Assembly (NCBI GenBank): GCA_045106055.1
Contig: JBGCED010000117.1
Coordinates: 1 to 14,271 of the forward strand
Reading direction: 5' to 3'
DNA from: JBGCED01 sp045106055
Lineage (GTDB): Bacteria > Pseudomonadota > Alphaproteobacteria > CBDDJK01
DNA: 14,271 bases
In this document: piece by piece, positions 5,553 through 13,847 of the stretch
Layout of the letters: every line of letters begins with the position of its first letter
How positions within the stretch are numbered: the stretch's first letter is position 1
The notes under the pieces: model-generated
What the model saw: the letters and a program-made list of their open reading frames with translations, nothing else
The model's database searches: none
Told to the model about the DNA's origin: nothing
Program-made: the position numbers and the translations under genes

Positions 5553-6776
5553 ATGGTAGGCAGGATAAGTACATCAGGCATTAATTTGCATACGCTGCTT
5601 TCAATGCAGCGTAATAAAGAATTGTCGGATGTTTATACCAACCAAATGACAACGGGCTATAAATTTCAGCGGTTTCAAGATTATGGAACCGACATGAAGC
5701 GTATTGTCGATTATGAAAATATCATTTCAGAGCGTCAGGGCTATATCCGCGCCATTGATTTGGTTGAACCCATGACCTCGTCTTATGAACAGGTTCTAGC
5801 GCAGCTTGCTGAAGTTTCAGGGCAGGTGATGCGAGCATCCGATCCTTTATCGGTTAAACGGGATTCCTTTCCTGGTGAAACTGAAACCCTCTCTACAAAC
5901 TGGATGATTGATTTTGAAGCCAATTTAAACATTCAAATTGGGGGGCGATATCTGTTTGCTGGCACCAATTACACCGAAGCCCCCGTTAAAGATATGCGCG
6001 AGATGGAGATCTATTCAGCCTATGATTCGAATAAGGTTGAAGAATTAATTGAATATGGATTTGCGCGCACCGCGTCTTATGTCACCCCTGTGCTTGATGC
6101 CGATGGCAATACCCAAGATGACGGCAATGGCGGCATATTGGTTTCTGCGCCCAAACCACTTGGCGCAGAAGACACCATTGAAACCGCAAATATCGTTGCG
6201 CAAACCACCTATAAACGCCCTGTGCTGGATGCAAGCGGACAGCCGCAATTTACCGCAGATGGTCATGTTATTTTAACCGAAACGGATCAATCCTATCATT
6301 ATAAATTCGAAGGGGATCAAACCGAAAATTCCCGTTCATGGACAAAAATGAGCATGTCAATCAATGATTTGCAGGTTTTCCCCTATTCAATTTCAGCCAA
6401 TGAAACAGGGCTTCAAATGTTAAGCGATGCACTGATTTTGCTTAAAACCGCAGCCCAAACCTTTAGCGAAGATGATGATGTAAATTGGGAAGTGCAGCGC
6501 AATTTTTTACGCCAAGCCTATAATAAAGCCGAAGAGGCAAGATCCGAGATTAGAAAATTAGAAGTGAGAAATGGCGGCGCAATGACCGAATTTGCCGAGG
6601 CAAAAGAATTCCATAACCGCTTTATCAGCCTTAGCCAAGTATCGCGCGATAATTTAAAAAATGCCGATGAAACCGAAGCCGCGCTTAATCTATCCGCGCT
6701 TAACACCCAAATTGAAGCTTCTTACACCACCATCGCCAAACGCGCGGATCTGTCGCTTACCAATTACCTAAGATAG
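5553..6776 (+). CDS. flgL: FlgL-like flagellar hook-filament junction protein
   Basis: This flagellin-family protein is best called the hook-associated protein FlgL (HAP3), which joins hook and filament outside the cell after export by the flagellar type III apparatus. The N-terminus MVGRISTSGINLHTLL matches the RISTS start of the family and begins a long coiled-coil region. GGRYLFAGTNYTEAPV at 130-145 is the FlgL landmark. The C-terminal helix, with ALNLSALNTQIEASYTTIAK followed by RADLSLTNYLR, is a typical flagellin/FlgL D0 end. It has 407 residues, larger than the roughly 300-320 usual for FlgL; the extra length is in the middle (about 150-290), which has two related PVLDA-x-G segments. 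AGGTGA at 5544-5549 lies only three bases before the ATG. No flgK or other flagellar gene is adjacent. Confidence 0.85.
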   Translation: MVGRISTSGINLHTLLSMQRNKELSDVYTNQMTTGYKFQRFQDYGTDMKRIVDYENIISERQGYIRAIDLVEPMTSSYEQVLAQLAEVSGQVMRASDPLSVKRDSFPGETETLSTNWMIDFEANLNIQIGGRYLFAGTNYTEAPVKDMREMEIYSAYDSNKVEELIEYGFARTASYVTPVLDADGNTQDDGNGGILVSAPKPLGAEDTIETANIVAQTTYKRPVLDASGQPQFTADGHVILTETDQSYHYKFEGDQTENSRSWTKMSMSINDLQVFPYSISANETGLQMLSDALILLKTAAQTFSEDDDVNWEVQRNFLRQAYNKAEEARSEIRKLEVRNGGAMTEFAEAKEFHNRFISLSQVSRDNLKNADETEAALNLSALNTQIEASYTTIAKRADLSLTNYLR

Positions 6777-6799
6777 GGCTGTAAGAACAATCGCTTAGG
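6767..6799 (+). terminator. Possible weak terminator after flgL
   Basis: CCTAAG (6767-6772, overlapping the end of flgL) can pair with CTTAGG (6794-6799) around a 21-base loop, followed by GTGGTTTTCTT. The short stem and long loop make this only a weak candidate. Confidence 0.2.
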
Positions 6800-6846
6800 G
6801 TGGTTTTCTTGGGGTGTCCTTAGAATAAACCATGTCAAAATAGGGC

Positions 6847-6875
6847 TTGCCCAATTCACGCAAACCTTTTATAAG
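6847..6875 (+). promoter_or_regulatory. Candidate sigma-70 promoter for dksA
   Basis: TTGCCC (6847-6852) and TATAAG (6870-6875) are separated by 17 bases, giving a start near 6882 and a leader of about 140 bases before dksA. Immediately downstream is a perfect 12-bp palindrome, CCATTTAAATGG (6884-6895), well placed for a repressor. A small hairpin, ATGATG/CATCAT (6981-6998), precedes the ribosome binding site. Confidence 0.45.
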
Positions 6876-7022
6876 GCGATCAACCATTTAAATGGCTTGG
6901 TTGCTGTATGGCTTTATTTCTTAACCAAAATTTTAAGAGGTAAATGCCGCAAGCGGTTTTATGGGGTGTTTATGATTTTAATGATGTTCATGCATCATAA
7001 AGCTTTATGGGGGAAGCGATCA

Positions 7023-7529
7023 ATGACCAAAATGGAAACACAAACCACCGATTATTCTGCGCGCGAAGATACGGATGCGATGATCTATGAAAACACGCAG
7101 CCGCCAGAAGCAAATGCGTCTTTATTGCCGCCAGATTATGTGCCAAACAAAGATGAAGCCTTTATGAATCCGCTTCAGCTTGAATATTTTCGCCAAAAAT
7201 TATTGCGCTGGCGCGATGAATTATTCAATGAAACCAGCAATACGCTAAACCATCTGCAAACGATCAGCATGTCTGAACCTGATAGCAATGATCGGGCATC
7301 GCTTGAAAGCGACCATGCCATCGAGCTTAGAACGCGCGACCGTGAGCGTAAATTAATTGCAAAAATTGATGAAGCTTTGCAGCGAATCGATGATGGCAGC
7401 TATGGCTATTGCGAGGATACGGGCGAGCCGATTTCCTTAAAAAGACTTGAAGCAAGACCGATTGCCATTTATACTGTTGAAGCGCAAGAACGCCATGAGA
7501 AAATGGAACGCACACACCGCGAAGCTTAA
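7023..7529 (+). CDS. dksA: DksA-family RNA polymerase-binding transcription factor
   Basis: DksA binds the RNA polymerase secondary channel and, with ppGpp, reshapes transcription in starvation. I start it at the ATG at 7023, preceded by GGGGGAAG at 7009-7016; the frame is open upstream to a TTG at 6897, but that would add an unrelated hydrophobic segment. The 168-residue protein has a coiled coil with the functional tip motif DSNDRAS (87-93), a conserved LRTRDRERKLIAKIDEAL stretch, and the globular end GYCEDTGEPISLKRLEARP. Only C130 remains of the four zinc-binding cysteines. Single-cysteine DksA is usual in alphaproteobacteria (for example Rhodobacter), so this is likely functional rather than decayed. 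A region of about 45 residues precedes the coiled coil. Confidence 0.92.
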   Translation: MTKMETQTTDYSAREDTDAMIYENTQPPEANASLLPPDYVPNKDEAFMNPLQLEYFRQKLLRWRDELFNETSNTLNHLQTISMSEPDSNDRASLESDHAIELRTRDRERKLIAKIDEALQRIDDGSYGYCEDTGEPISLKRLEARPIAIYTVEAQERHEKMERTHREA

Positions 7530-7543
7530 ATCATTTGCAGTTT

Positions 7544-7560
7544 AATATGCTTCACATATT
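7544..7560 (+). terminator. AT-rich hairpin after dksA
   Basis: AATATG (7544-7549) and CATATT (7555-7560) pair around a five-base loop 14 bases after the dksA stop. The stem is AT-rich and the T-run short, so termination would be inefficient at best. Confidence 0.25.
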
Positions 7561-7609
7561 TTCAGGTGTAATTTAGTCATAAAATGAAATGAATTGATTG
7601 GGAAGCAAT

Positions 7610-8365
7610 ATGAAAAAATCACCCAAACCCCTTATCTTTATCGTTGCGCTGCTGGTTGTTGCGGGCATTGGGGGCGTGTTTGTTTTTGATGGCGCATCTC
7701 TTTTCAATAAAACGGATACGCAATCTGCGGCTGCGCCTGAACACCCCATCACAATCAATGAAACTGCAAGCACCGAAATATCAGGCGAAGCAAAGACCAG
7801 CGCTTCAAGCAATAAAACCGCCAATATACAAGCACAAAATGGGCTTCAGCCGCGCATTCTAGGCAATAAGGATGCAAAGGTGACGATTTTGGAATTTTCA
7901 TCGCTTACTTGCCCGCATTGTGCAAATTTTCACGAAAATACGCTGCCAAAATTAAAAGCAGATTATATTGATACAGGCAAAGTTCGCTTGATTTTTAATG
8001 ATTTTCCGCTTGATGGCCGCGCAGAAATTGCATCCTTGCTGGCACGATGCACCGATCCAGATGTTTATTACCGCGTACTGGATACTTTATTTGCGCAGCA
8101 ATCTGTTTGGGCAAGGGCTGAGGATTTTGCAGCTGTGATGGGGCGTTATGGTCAGTTAAGCGGGCTAAGCGCCCAAGAAATTGATGCTTGCTTTTCCAAC
8201 CAAGCCCTATATGAAGCAATTTTAAGCAGCAAACAGCAAGCAGAAGCAAGTTATAATATTCGTTCAACCCCAAGCTTTGTCATCAATGGGACTTTAATTT
8301 CAGGCAATATGCCCTATGAAGATTTAAAATCATATCTTGATGCTGCGCTAGAAGCAGCAAATTAG
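7610..8365 (+). CDS. Membrane-anchored DsbA-like thioredoxin-fold protein
   Basis: This is a periplasmic thiol-disulfide oxidoreductase of the DsbA/thioredoxin_4 type. The ATG at 7610 is chosen because GGGAAG at 7600-7605 sits in front of it; an in-frame TTG at 7598 is less likely. The 251-residue protein has a hydrophobic segment (about 8-25) acting as an anchor or uncleaved signal, then a Ser/Thr/Ala-rich linker to about 80, then the catalytic domain. The active site is CPHC at 101-104 and the cis-proline is in TPSF at P221. Two extra cysteines, C147 and C194, are placed as in alphaproteobacterial relatives and could form a second disulfide. Its substrates are not evident. It is the first gene of a probable operon with the methyltransferase and aroA. 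Confidence 0.88.
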   Translation: MKKSPKPLIFIVALLVVAGIGGVFVFDGASLFNKTDTQSAAAPEHPITINETASTEISGEAKTSASSNKTANIQAQNGLQPRILGNKDAKVTILEFSSLTCPHCANFHENTLPKLKADYIDTGKVRLIFNDFPLDGRAEIASLLARCTDPDVYYRVLDTLFAQQSVWARAEDFAAVMGRYGQLSGLSAQEIDACFSNQALYEAILSSKQQAEASYNIRSTPSFVINGTLISGNMPYEDLKSYLDAALEAAN

Positions 8366-8377
8366 GCGGAGTAAATC

Positions 8378-9349
8378 ATGGCTTATAAAATTCCGTCTCA
8401 TCGTCTGCCCCTTCGCCCGCAAACTCATGTGCTGGGGGCGATTGGCAATGGCACAATCATTTATAATAAAAATGATTATCGCCAAATGCCCGATGGATCA
8501 ATGGGGCATGGCACCAGCCGTACCATTCAAAAGAATGGGCAAGTGGATTTGATGAAATCGCAGCTAATGCGTTATTTATCACAAGAAATTCAGCGCGCGC
8601 GCGGCGCAGATGTGATTTTAATTGATGTTGGTGCAAATATTGGGCTGCATACCATTACTTTAGCAGAAGCCACCTATCCCAAAGGAAAGGTTTTTGCCTA
8701 TGAACCCCAGCCTTGGGTGTATTATTGTCTGTGCGGGAATATGGCGATTAATAATTTACATAATGCGACCGCCCATCAAATGGCGCTTGGCAACCAAACA
8801 GGGCGAATGAAAATCAGAGTGCCCGATCCCATGCAGCCCGCAAGCTTTGGCAGCTTTGGGCTGGATCCAAATTGGAATATGGATGTGGGGCAGACCGATA
8901 AGGATATGGTGGAAACCGTGGTTCAAATTGCAAAATTTGATGATTTGAACCATCCGCGCGTTGACTTGATTAAATTGGATATTGAAGGGCTGGAAGCTGC
9001 CTTTATTCAAGGGGCAGCAAAATCGCTTGCTGCGCATAAGCCTGCGATGATCATTGAATATTTAAAAGGCGATCGCGCCCATTTGATAAAAACGCTGGAA
9101 GATAATCATTATGCCTATATGCGTTATTCAGCGGAACAAGATATTATTTGCTGGCACAAAGAAGATCAAATCATGGATAAAATCATTCACAGCCTGCTAA
9201 CCGAAGAGCGGCTGGAGCTTGGATATGAAGCCCCGCCCGCATCAAAGCAAATTGCAACCCCCAGCATTAATGTATCGGCGCTTAAGGGCGGTAAACCCGT
9301 TCAGGTACATGTGGATGTTGGCACATCACCAAGCAACACAGATTCTTAA
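8378..9349 (+). CDS. FkbM family SAM-dependent methyltransferase
   Basis: This is a class I SAM-dependent methyltransferase of the FkbM family, 323 residues. The SAM-binding motif I is IDVGANIGLHT (82-92), followed by the acidic motif VFAYEPQP (105-112) and the FkbM landmark VDLIKLDIEGLE (195-206). FkbM enzymes typically O-methylate sugars or small metabolites; the substrate here is not predictable. The C-terminal 60 residues after the methyltransferase fold are low in recognisable features. A GGAG site at 8368-8371 lies six bases before the ATG, and the gene starts 12 bases after the DsbA-like stop. It lies 15 bases upstream of aroA. The tight spacing suggests co-transcription, with no obvious pathway link to either neighbour. 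Confidence 0.9.
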   Translation: MAYKIPSHRLPLRPQTHVLGAIGNGTIIYNKNDYRQMPDGSMGHGTSRTIQKNGQVDLMKSQLMRYLSQEIQRARGADVILIDVGANIGLHTITLAEATYPKGKVFAYEPQPWVYYCLCGNMAINNLHNATAHQMALGNQTGRMKIRVPDPMQPASFGSFGLDPNWNMDVGQTDKDMVETVVQIAKFDDLNHPRVDLIKLDIEGLEAAFIQGAAKSLAAHKPAMIIEYLKGDRAHLIKTLEDNHYAYMRYSAEQDIICWHKEDQIMDKIIHSLLTEERLELGYEAPPASKQIATPSINVSALKGGKPVQVHVDVGTSPSNTDS

Positions 9350-9364
9350 AAAACAGATCCATAA

Positions 9365-10711
9365 ATGCCCGCAATTCAATCCCATCATTTTGACCATCTT
9401 TGGCAAGCAGGGCTTAATGGCAGTGCAAGCGTTGCGGGGGATAAATCAATTTCACACCGCGCGGTTATTTTATCCGCATTGGCGCAAGGCACAAGCCAGA
9501 TTGATCATTTGCTAGAAGGCGATGATGTGCTTGCCACGATTGAAGCCTTTCGCGCGATGGGGGTTGAAATTATCCGCAGCAATCCAGGCAGTTGGCGCAT
9601 TACAGGATCGGGGCTTGGTGCGTTGCGCGAAGCGGATCAAGTGCTGGATATGGGCAATTCAGGCACGGCAATGCGCTTAATGATGGGGGTGCTTGCAGGG
9701 CAGAAAATGCGCAGCTTTTTAACGGGCGATCATTCACTGGTGAAACGCCCGATGCAACGGATTGCAGATCCGCTGTGGCAAATGGGTGCAAAATTTTACC
9801 TGCGAGATGAAAAATATGCGCCCTTATTGGTGGATGGCAGTGATCATTTGCTGCCGATTCATTATGAAATGGCAATTCCCTCTGCGCAGATTAAATCAGC
9901 ATTGCTGCTTGCTGCCTTAAATGCCTATGGCACCAGCGAAATTGTTGAGCCTGTGATGTGCAGGGATCATAGCGAGCGGATGATTGCTGCGCGCGGCGGG
10001 CAGCTTGACATTGTTAAAAACCCGCAAGGGGAGGGGCGTTTAATTCGCTTAACGGGCGGTGCGCCGCTATCCCCCCAAGATATTACCGTGCCAGGCGATC
10101 CATCATCCGCAGCCTTTTTAGCGGTAGCAGGGCTGATTGTGCCAAATTCCAAAATTTGCCTGAATAATATTGGCATGAACCCGACCAGAACGGGGCTGTT
10201 TGAAGCTTTAACGCGCATGGGCGCGAAGATTGAATTTTCTAACCGCCAAGATGTATCGGGCGAACCCACCGCGACCTTAACCGTTCAAACCAGCACACTT
10301 AACGCCGTTAGCTTGGATGCTGCAATCGCCCCTTCGATGATTGATGAATATCCAATTTTAAGCATTGCCGCAAGCTTTGCCAAAGGCACAAGCCGATTTG
10401 AAGGCTTGTCTGAATTGCGGGTAAAAGAATCGGACCGCTTGGCAGCGATTGTTGCGGGGCTTGAGGCAAATGGCGTTGTGTGCCGCCATGGTGCAGATTG
10501 GCTTGAAATTGATGGTTGCGGGCAAAATGGGGTTAAGGGCGGCGGAAAAGTTGCCACCCTTTTTGATCACCGCATCGCGATGAGCTTTTTAATCATGGGA
10601 TTGGCAGCCAAACATCCCATTATCATTGATGATGATGGTGCAATCAAAACCTCTTTCCCTGAATTTACCACCTTAATCACCAGACTTGGCGGAAAATTCA
10701 TCGCGGGTTAA
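9365..10711 (+). CDS. aroA: 3-phosphoshikimate 1-carboxyvinyltransferase (EPSP synthase)
   Basis: AroA joins shikimate-3-phosphate and phosphoenolpyruvate to give EPSP, the sixth step of the cytoplasmic shikimate pathway. At 448 residues it is of normal length. Key blocks are GDKSISHR (25-32), MGNSGTAMRL (96-105), GDHSLVKRPMQR (121-132), VPGDPSSAAF (242-251), SMIDEYPIL with the catalytic Asp (324-332), LRVKESDRL (351-359) and DHRIAMSF (401-408). The SMIDEYPIL and PTRTGL surroundings resemble the class II enzymes such as Agrobacterium CP4. Where CP4 has an Ala linked to glyphosate insensitivity, this protein has Gly100. No clear ribosome binding site precedes the ATG, so coupling to the upstream gene is possible. 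The usual alphaproteobacterial neighbours cmk and rpsA are absent. Confidence 0.97.
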   Translation: MPAIQSHHFDHLWQAGLNGSASVAGDKSISHRAVILSALAQGTSQIDHLLEGDDVLATIEAFRAMGVEIIRSNPGSWRITGSGLGALREADQVLDMGNSGTAMRLMMGVLAGQKMRSFLTGDHSLVKRPMQRIADPLWQMGAKFYLRDEKYAPLLVDGSDHLLPIHYEMAIPSAQIKSALLLAALNAYGTSEIVEPVMCRDHSERMIAARGGQLDIVKNPQGEGRLIRLTGGAPLSPQDITVPGDPSSAAFLAVAGLIVPNSKICLNNIGMNPTRTGLFEALTRMGAKIEFSNRQDVSGEPTATLTVQTSTLNAVSLDAAIAPSMIDEYPILSIAASFAKGTSRFEGLSELRVKESDRLAAIVAGLEANGVVCRHGADWLEIDGCGQNGVKGGGKVATLFDHRIAMSFLIMGLAAKHPIIIDDDGAIKTSFPEFTTLITRLGGKFIAG

Positions 10712-10762
10712 GCTGTTTTTGTTGTGATGATCATTGCAGTGATAATCCCATGGAATCTGCCA

Positions 10763-12127
10763 TCACTCATCCTGTGCTTCATTGTCTTGGGGCGGCTTTC
10801 TGGTAAATCTTGTTTTTAACGCAACAACGCTTGAATGACGGCGGATCGCACGGGTAAAACGCCATTCCCGAAAGAAGAATAAACGCATCATTTCATTCAG
10901 CCCATGAATATGGCGCATGGCGCGGTGGCGGTTGCGGCGCACCAGCTGAACATAAAGCGGGCTGGTAATCAACGATAGAACCGTCAAAGAAATAATCAAC
11001 CGATTCACATCGCTATCAATAACGCCTGCGCCGTAAGCGGTTGCTGCCAATAAAAACGAAAATTCTCCCATTTGACCAATCACCAGCGCAACTGTTAGGG
11101 AATCCGTCCAGCTCATCCCCGCAAGCCGGCTTAGAAACATATTGCTGGCGGTTTTGAACAGCGTTACCAATATCCACAAGCTTAAAATCAGCAATAAATT
11201 ATCCCACACATAAGATAAATCAAGCAGCAAGCCAACCGACAAGAAAAATACCATTAATAATACAATTTGAACTGGCTGCGCGCTGGTTTGCATGATTTCA
11301 CGCTGGCGGCTATTGCCAATCACAAGCCCCGCCATAAATGCCCCAAAAGCAGGGGATAACCCAATCAAGCCCGCAAAAGTCGCCACGCCAAAACAGGTTG
11401 CAAGCGCGATCAATGGCAGCAAGTCACGGCGGTTTTCAACATGATGGAAAATTACCAAATCAATGCGGGTGCGCCTTGACAGATAAAAAATAATCAGTGC
11501 CAAGATTGCAATCGTCAGCACCAATTCCCCTGCCATAAACGCGAACCCTGTGCTAAGATCGCTTTGGGATATGATTGTCCCATCCCCGTTTGTAGCCTTA
11601 ACAGATGGCAGATTTTTAAGCCCATCAACAATCAGCAGCATGGGGGCAACCGCAAGATCTTGCGCAATTAAAATGCCCATTGCCATGCGTCCTGCCCTGC
11701 TTTTAAGCGCGTCCACATCTTCTAGTAAATTAAATGCCACCGCCGTAGAAGATAGGGCAAGGCAAAAACCGCCAAGCACAAGCCATTCAATCGGCCAATC
11801 AAATAGCAAGGCGGGCGGCGCAATCGCCAGCACCCCAAGCACAATTTGCACCAGCACAATCCCGACCGCAACCCGCCAAATCAGGCGAAAAGAGCGCAGC
11901 GAAAGCTCCATCCCGATAAAGTAAAGCAGTAAAATAATGCCCAATTCGGCAAGAAAAGAAATGGCAGCGCGATCATCAACCAAGCCAAGCCCGCTTGGCC
12001 CCAAAATCACGCCCGTTAGAATATAGCCGACAATCGCGGGTTGGCGCAGCCGCGCAAGCCCCAGCCCAATCAGGGCGGCAACCACGACCACCAATGCAAC
12101 ACCCGTTAATTGATCAGCCCCGTGCAT
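10763..12127 (-). CDS. CPA2-family cation/proton antiporter without RCK domain
   Basis: This is an inner-membrane monovalent cation:proton antiporter of the CPA2 (Kef-type) family, 454 residues. Many hydrophobic helices fill residues 7 to about 400. GYILTGVILGPSGLGL (34-49), FIGMELSLRSF (70-80), LALSSTAVAFNLL (123-135) and the QDLAVAP motif (Q156 D157, in the position of the ion-pathway residues) are typical of Kef-like exchangers. After the last helix there is only a short basic tail of about 50 residues; the TrkA-N/RCK nucleotide-binding domain found in full-length KefB/KefC is missing. It could be a short antiporter or one regulated in trans. Potassium versus sodium specificity cannot be told. 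It runs convergent to aroA and lies 57 bases downstream of folK on the same strand. Confidence 0.9.
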   Translation of the reverse strand: MHGADQLTGVALVVVVAALIGLGLARLRQPAIVGYILTGVILGPSGLGLVDDRAAISFLAELGIILLLYFIGMELSLRSFRLIWRVAVGIVLVQIVLGVLAIAPPALLFDWPIEWLVLGGFCLALSSTAVAFNLLEDVDALKSRAGRMAMGILIAQDLAVAPMLLIVDGLKNLPSVKATNGDGTIISQSDLSTGFAFMAGELVLTIAILALIIFYLSRRTRIDLVIFHHVENRRDLLPLIALATCFGVATFAGLIGLSPAFGAFMAGLVIGNSRQREIMQTSAQPVQIVLLMVFFLSVGLLLDLSYVWDNLLLILSLWILVTLFKTASNMFLSRLAGMSWTDSLTVALVIGQMGEFSFLLAATAYGAGVIDSDVNRLIISLTVLSLITSPLYVQLVRRNRHRAMRHIHGLNEMMRLFFFREWRFTRAIRRHSSVVALKTRFTRKPPQDNEAQDE

Positions 12128-12184
12128 AACGCTTTCTTAAACCCAGATAAATTTAGTGATTTTAAATATAATCAATCGCTTAGA

Positions 12185-12700
12185 CTAGCCATTATTCTGC
12201 AAAAGCGCAAGCCTATCAATGCGATAAAGTTGCTCGCATTCGGCTTTGGGCAAGGTTTCAAACAAATGATCCAGTCGCTTTTGATTGCGCGGGCATAGCC
12301 AATCTGCCGCAATTTGAACGGCGGGCATTAGCACAAAGCCGCGCTCTTGAAATTTAGGATGCGGCAGCTCAAGCGCGGGTAATTTTATCATTTGCTGATC
12401 AAATAAAATAATATCCAAATCCAGTGCGCGCGGCCCATTTTTAAAGCTTGGCACGCGCCCTAATTTATCTTCGATTGCCTTTAAATGCGACAGCAGTTCA
12501 AGCGGGCTTAATAAAGTATTGCCGCGCACCACCATATTATAAAAATCAGGCTGATTCTCGACATATTTAGGCTTGGAGCAATAGCAATCTGAACATTCCA
12601 GCTGGTCAATCACCACAGATAATTCATCAATGGCATCATCCAAAATGGCTAGGCTGTTGCCTAAATTGCTGCCTAAAGCGATCAATACAGGTGCGCTCAT
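12185..12700 (-). CDS. folK: 6-hydroxymethyl-7,8-dihydropterin pyrophosphokinase
   Basis: FolK (HPPK) transfers pyrophosphate from ATP to 6-hydroxymethyl-dihydropterin, making the substrate of FolP in cytoplasmic folate synthesis. The 171-residue length is normal. Landmarks are ALGSNLGN (8-15), QPDFYNMVV (50-58), and LGRVPSFKNGPRALDLDIILF with the ATP-contact Arg91 and metal-binding Asp94 and Asp96. ELPHPKFQERGFVLMPAV (111-128) follows. The ATG overlaps the folP stop in an ATGA arrangement (12697-12700), indicating translational coupling. All signature residues are intact, so an active enzyme is expected. Confidence 0.97.
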   Translation of the reverse strand: MSAPVLIALGSNLGNSLAILDDAIDELSVVIDQLECSDCYCSKPKYVENQPDFYNMVVRGNTLLSPLELLSHLKAIEDKLGRVPSFKNGPRALDLDIILFDQQMIKLPALELPHPKFQERGFVLMPAVQIAADWLCPRNQKRLDHLFETLPKAECEQLYRIDRLALLQNNG

Positions 12701-13632
12701 GCGGTTTTTCCTAACGCCATATATGTTGATTTCATAAATTCATGGTAAATTTTCATAGCATCTTGATGGGCGGTGACATCATGCACCCGCAGCATATCCG
12801 CGCCATTCAGCGCCGCTTGATAATGAATTGCCATGGTGCCAAAAACACGATCCGCAGGCTGCTCATGATCGGTAATTGCCCCAATAAAGCTTTTTCTGGA
12901 TGCGCCAATTAACACGGGATAACCCAGCTGCTTAATCAAATCCAGCTGCTGAATAACATCTAAATTTTGGGCGATGGTCTTGCCGAATCCAATGCCTGGA
13001 TCAAGGATAATTTGGGTCTTATCAAGCCCCGCATCCAGCGCACGCAGGGCAATGAATTCCAATTCTTTCACAAGGCGATCCATAAAATTATGCTGCGCTT
13101 TTCCGCCAAACCCTGTGATGCCTTTTTGATATTCAACCACATCGCCATCTTGCGCCTGATTATGCATTAAAATAATTGGGCAGCGCTGTTGCTTGGCAAG
13201 AGATAACATATCAGCATCACGCCCGCCCATCACATCATTAATGATATGCGCGCCTTGTTCCAGCATTTCCTGCGCAATTTCAGGCTTCATCGTATCAATG
13301 CTAAGCCATTGATCAGGCATGATATTTTTAATGTGAGTCACAATGGGATAAAGCCTTGCCCGTTCTTCGGTTGCAGATACAGGGCTGCTGCCTGGCCTTG
13401 TGCTTTGGGCGCCAAGATCAAGAATGGCCGCGCCTGCTTGCGCTTGTGCCTTTGCATATAAAACTGCCCGCTCTGCTGCTTGTGCCGAGGCAACAGGATC
13501 AATATTATCCCCGCTAAAAGAATCGGGGGTTAAATTGACAATGCCCATAATCAGCGGCGGGGAAAGCTTTTTATGAACCTGCACCAAGCGATCAAATAGC
13601 TGCCCTGTAATCGGCTGTGTTGCGTGGTTCAA
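12697..13632 (-). CDS. folP: Dihydropteroate synthase
   Basis: FolP condenses dihydropterin pyrophosphate with p-aminobenzoate to form dihydropteroate, the sulfonamide target. The 311-residue barrel has all main motifs: MGIVNLTPDSFS (29-40), LDLGAQSTRPGS (71-82), SIDT with D113, INDV with N132, ILDPGIGFGKT (209-219), GASRKSFIG with K247 (243-251) and LRVHDV (281-286). The usual E of the GESTRPG loop is Q here (Q76), a known variation. Translation starts at a TTG: the codon at 13630-13632 lies eight bases after a strong AAGGGAGG at 13641-13648, and the next in-frame ATG (the M of MGIVNLTP) would remove the first strand. It overlaps folK by four bases and is divergent from folB. Confidence 0.96.
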   Translation of the reverse strand: MNHATQPITGQLFDRLVQVHKKLSPPLIMGIVNLTPDSFSGDNIDPVASAQAAERAVLYAKAQAQAGAAILDLGAQSTRPGSSPVSATEERARLYPIVTHIKNIMPDQWLSIDTMKPEIAQEMLEQGAHIINDVMGGRDADMLSLAKQQRCPIILMHNQAQDGDVVEYQKGITGFGGKAQHNFMDRLVKELEFIALRALDAGLDKTQIILDPGIGFGKTIAQNLDVIQQLDLIKQLGYPVLIGASRKSFIGAITDHEQPADRVFGTMAIHYQAALNGADMLRVHDVTAHQDAMKIYHEFMKSTYMALGKTA

Positions 13633-13847
13633 GGCACTTGCCTCCCTTGTGTGGATGCTGTTCTTTAAACAGGAATTTTTGTAAATCCATATAAAATGGT
13701 TTCACCCATTATGAACAAATGTTATAAAACGCAAATAAGGGGCTGCCAAGTTTTTTATATATTCTAAAAACATTTAAATTTTTGAATTGTTTTTATTGTA
13801 TAACAAACAGTTAGACGAATAATCAAAAAAAGAGTAAGAACCGCTTC
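13633..13847. promoter_or_regulatory. Divergent folP/folB promoter region
   Basis: This 215-bp AT-rich spacer must carry promoters for both folP (minus) and folB (plus). For folB, TATAAC at 13799-13804 is a plausible -10, but no good -35 lies 17 bases before it. It overlaps a small palindrome, TTGT-ATA-ACAA (13796-13806), which could be an operator. No convincing promoter for folP could be chosen among several AT-rich stretches. I see no riboswitch I can support. Confidence 0.4.
13641..13648 (-). promoter_or_regulatory. Strong ribosome binding site deciding the TTG start of folP
   Basis: AAGGGAGG on the minus strand, eight bases before the TTG codon at 13630-13632, is near-ideal Shine-Dalgarno. 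A nearby GTG (13635-13637) is out of frame, so TTG is the best start. Confidence 0.75.

Noticed and set aside
6947..6960. CCGCAAGCGGTTTT as an intrinsic terminator before dksA
   Set aside because: The stem is only three to four pairs with a two- to four-base loop, too weak to act alone.
6897..7022. N-terminal hydrophobic extension of DksA from a TTG start
   Set aside because: It adds about 42 residues unlike any DksA, while a strong GGGGGAAG site precedes the ATG at 7023.
7400..7460. Loss of DksA zinc-finger cysteines as a sign of gene decay
   Set aside because: Single-cysteine DksA is the normal alphaproteobacterial form, and the coiled-coil tip DSNDRAS is intact.
10738..10767. AGTGAT/ATCACT as a bidirectional terminator between aroA and the antiporter
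   Set aside because: The stem is six base pairs with an 18-base loop and no T-run on either strand.
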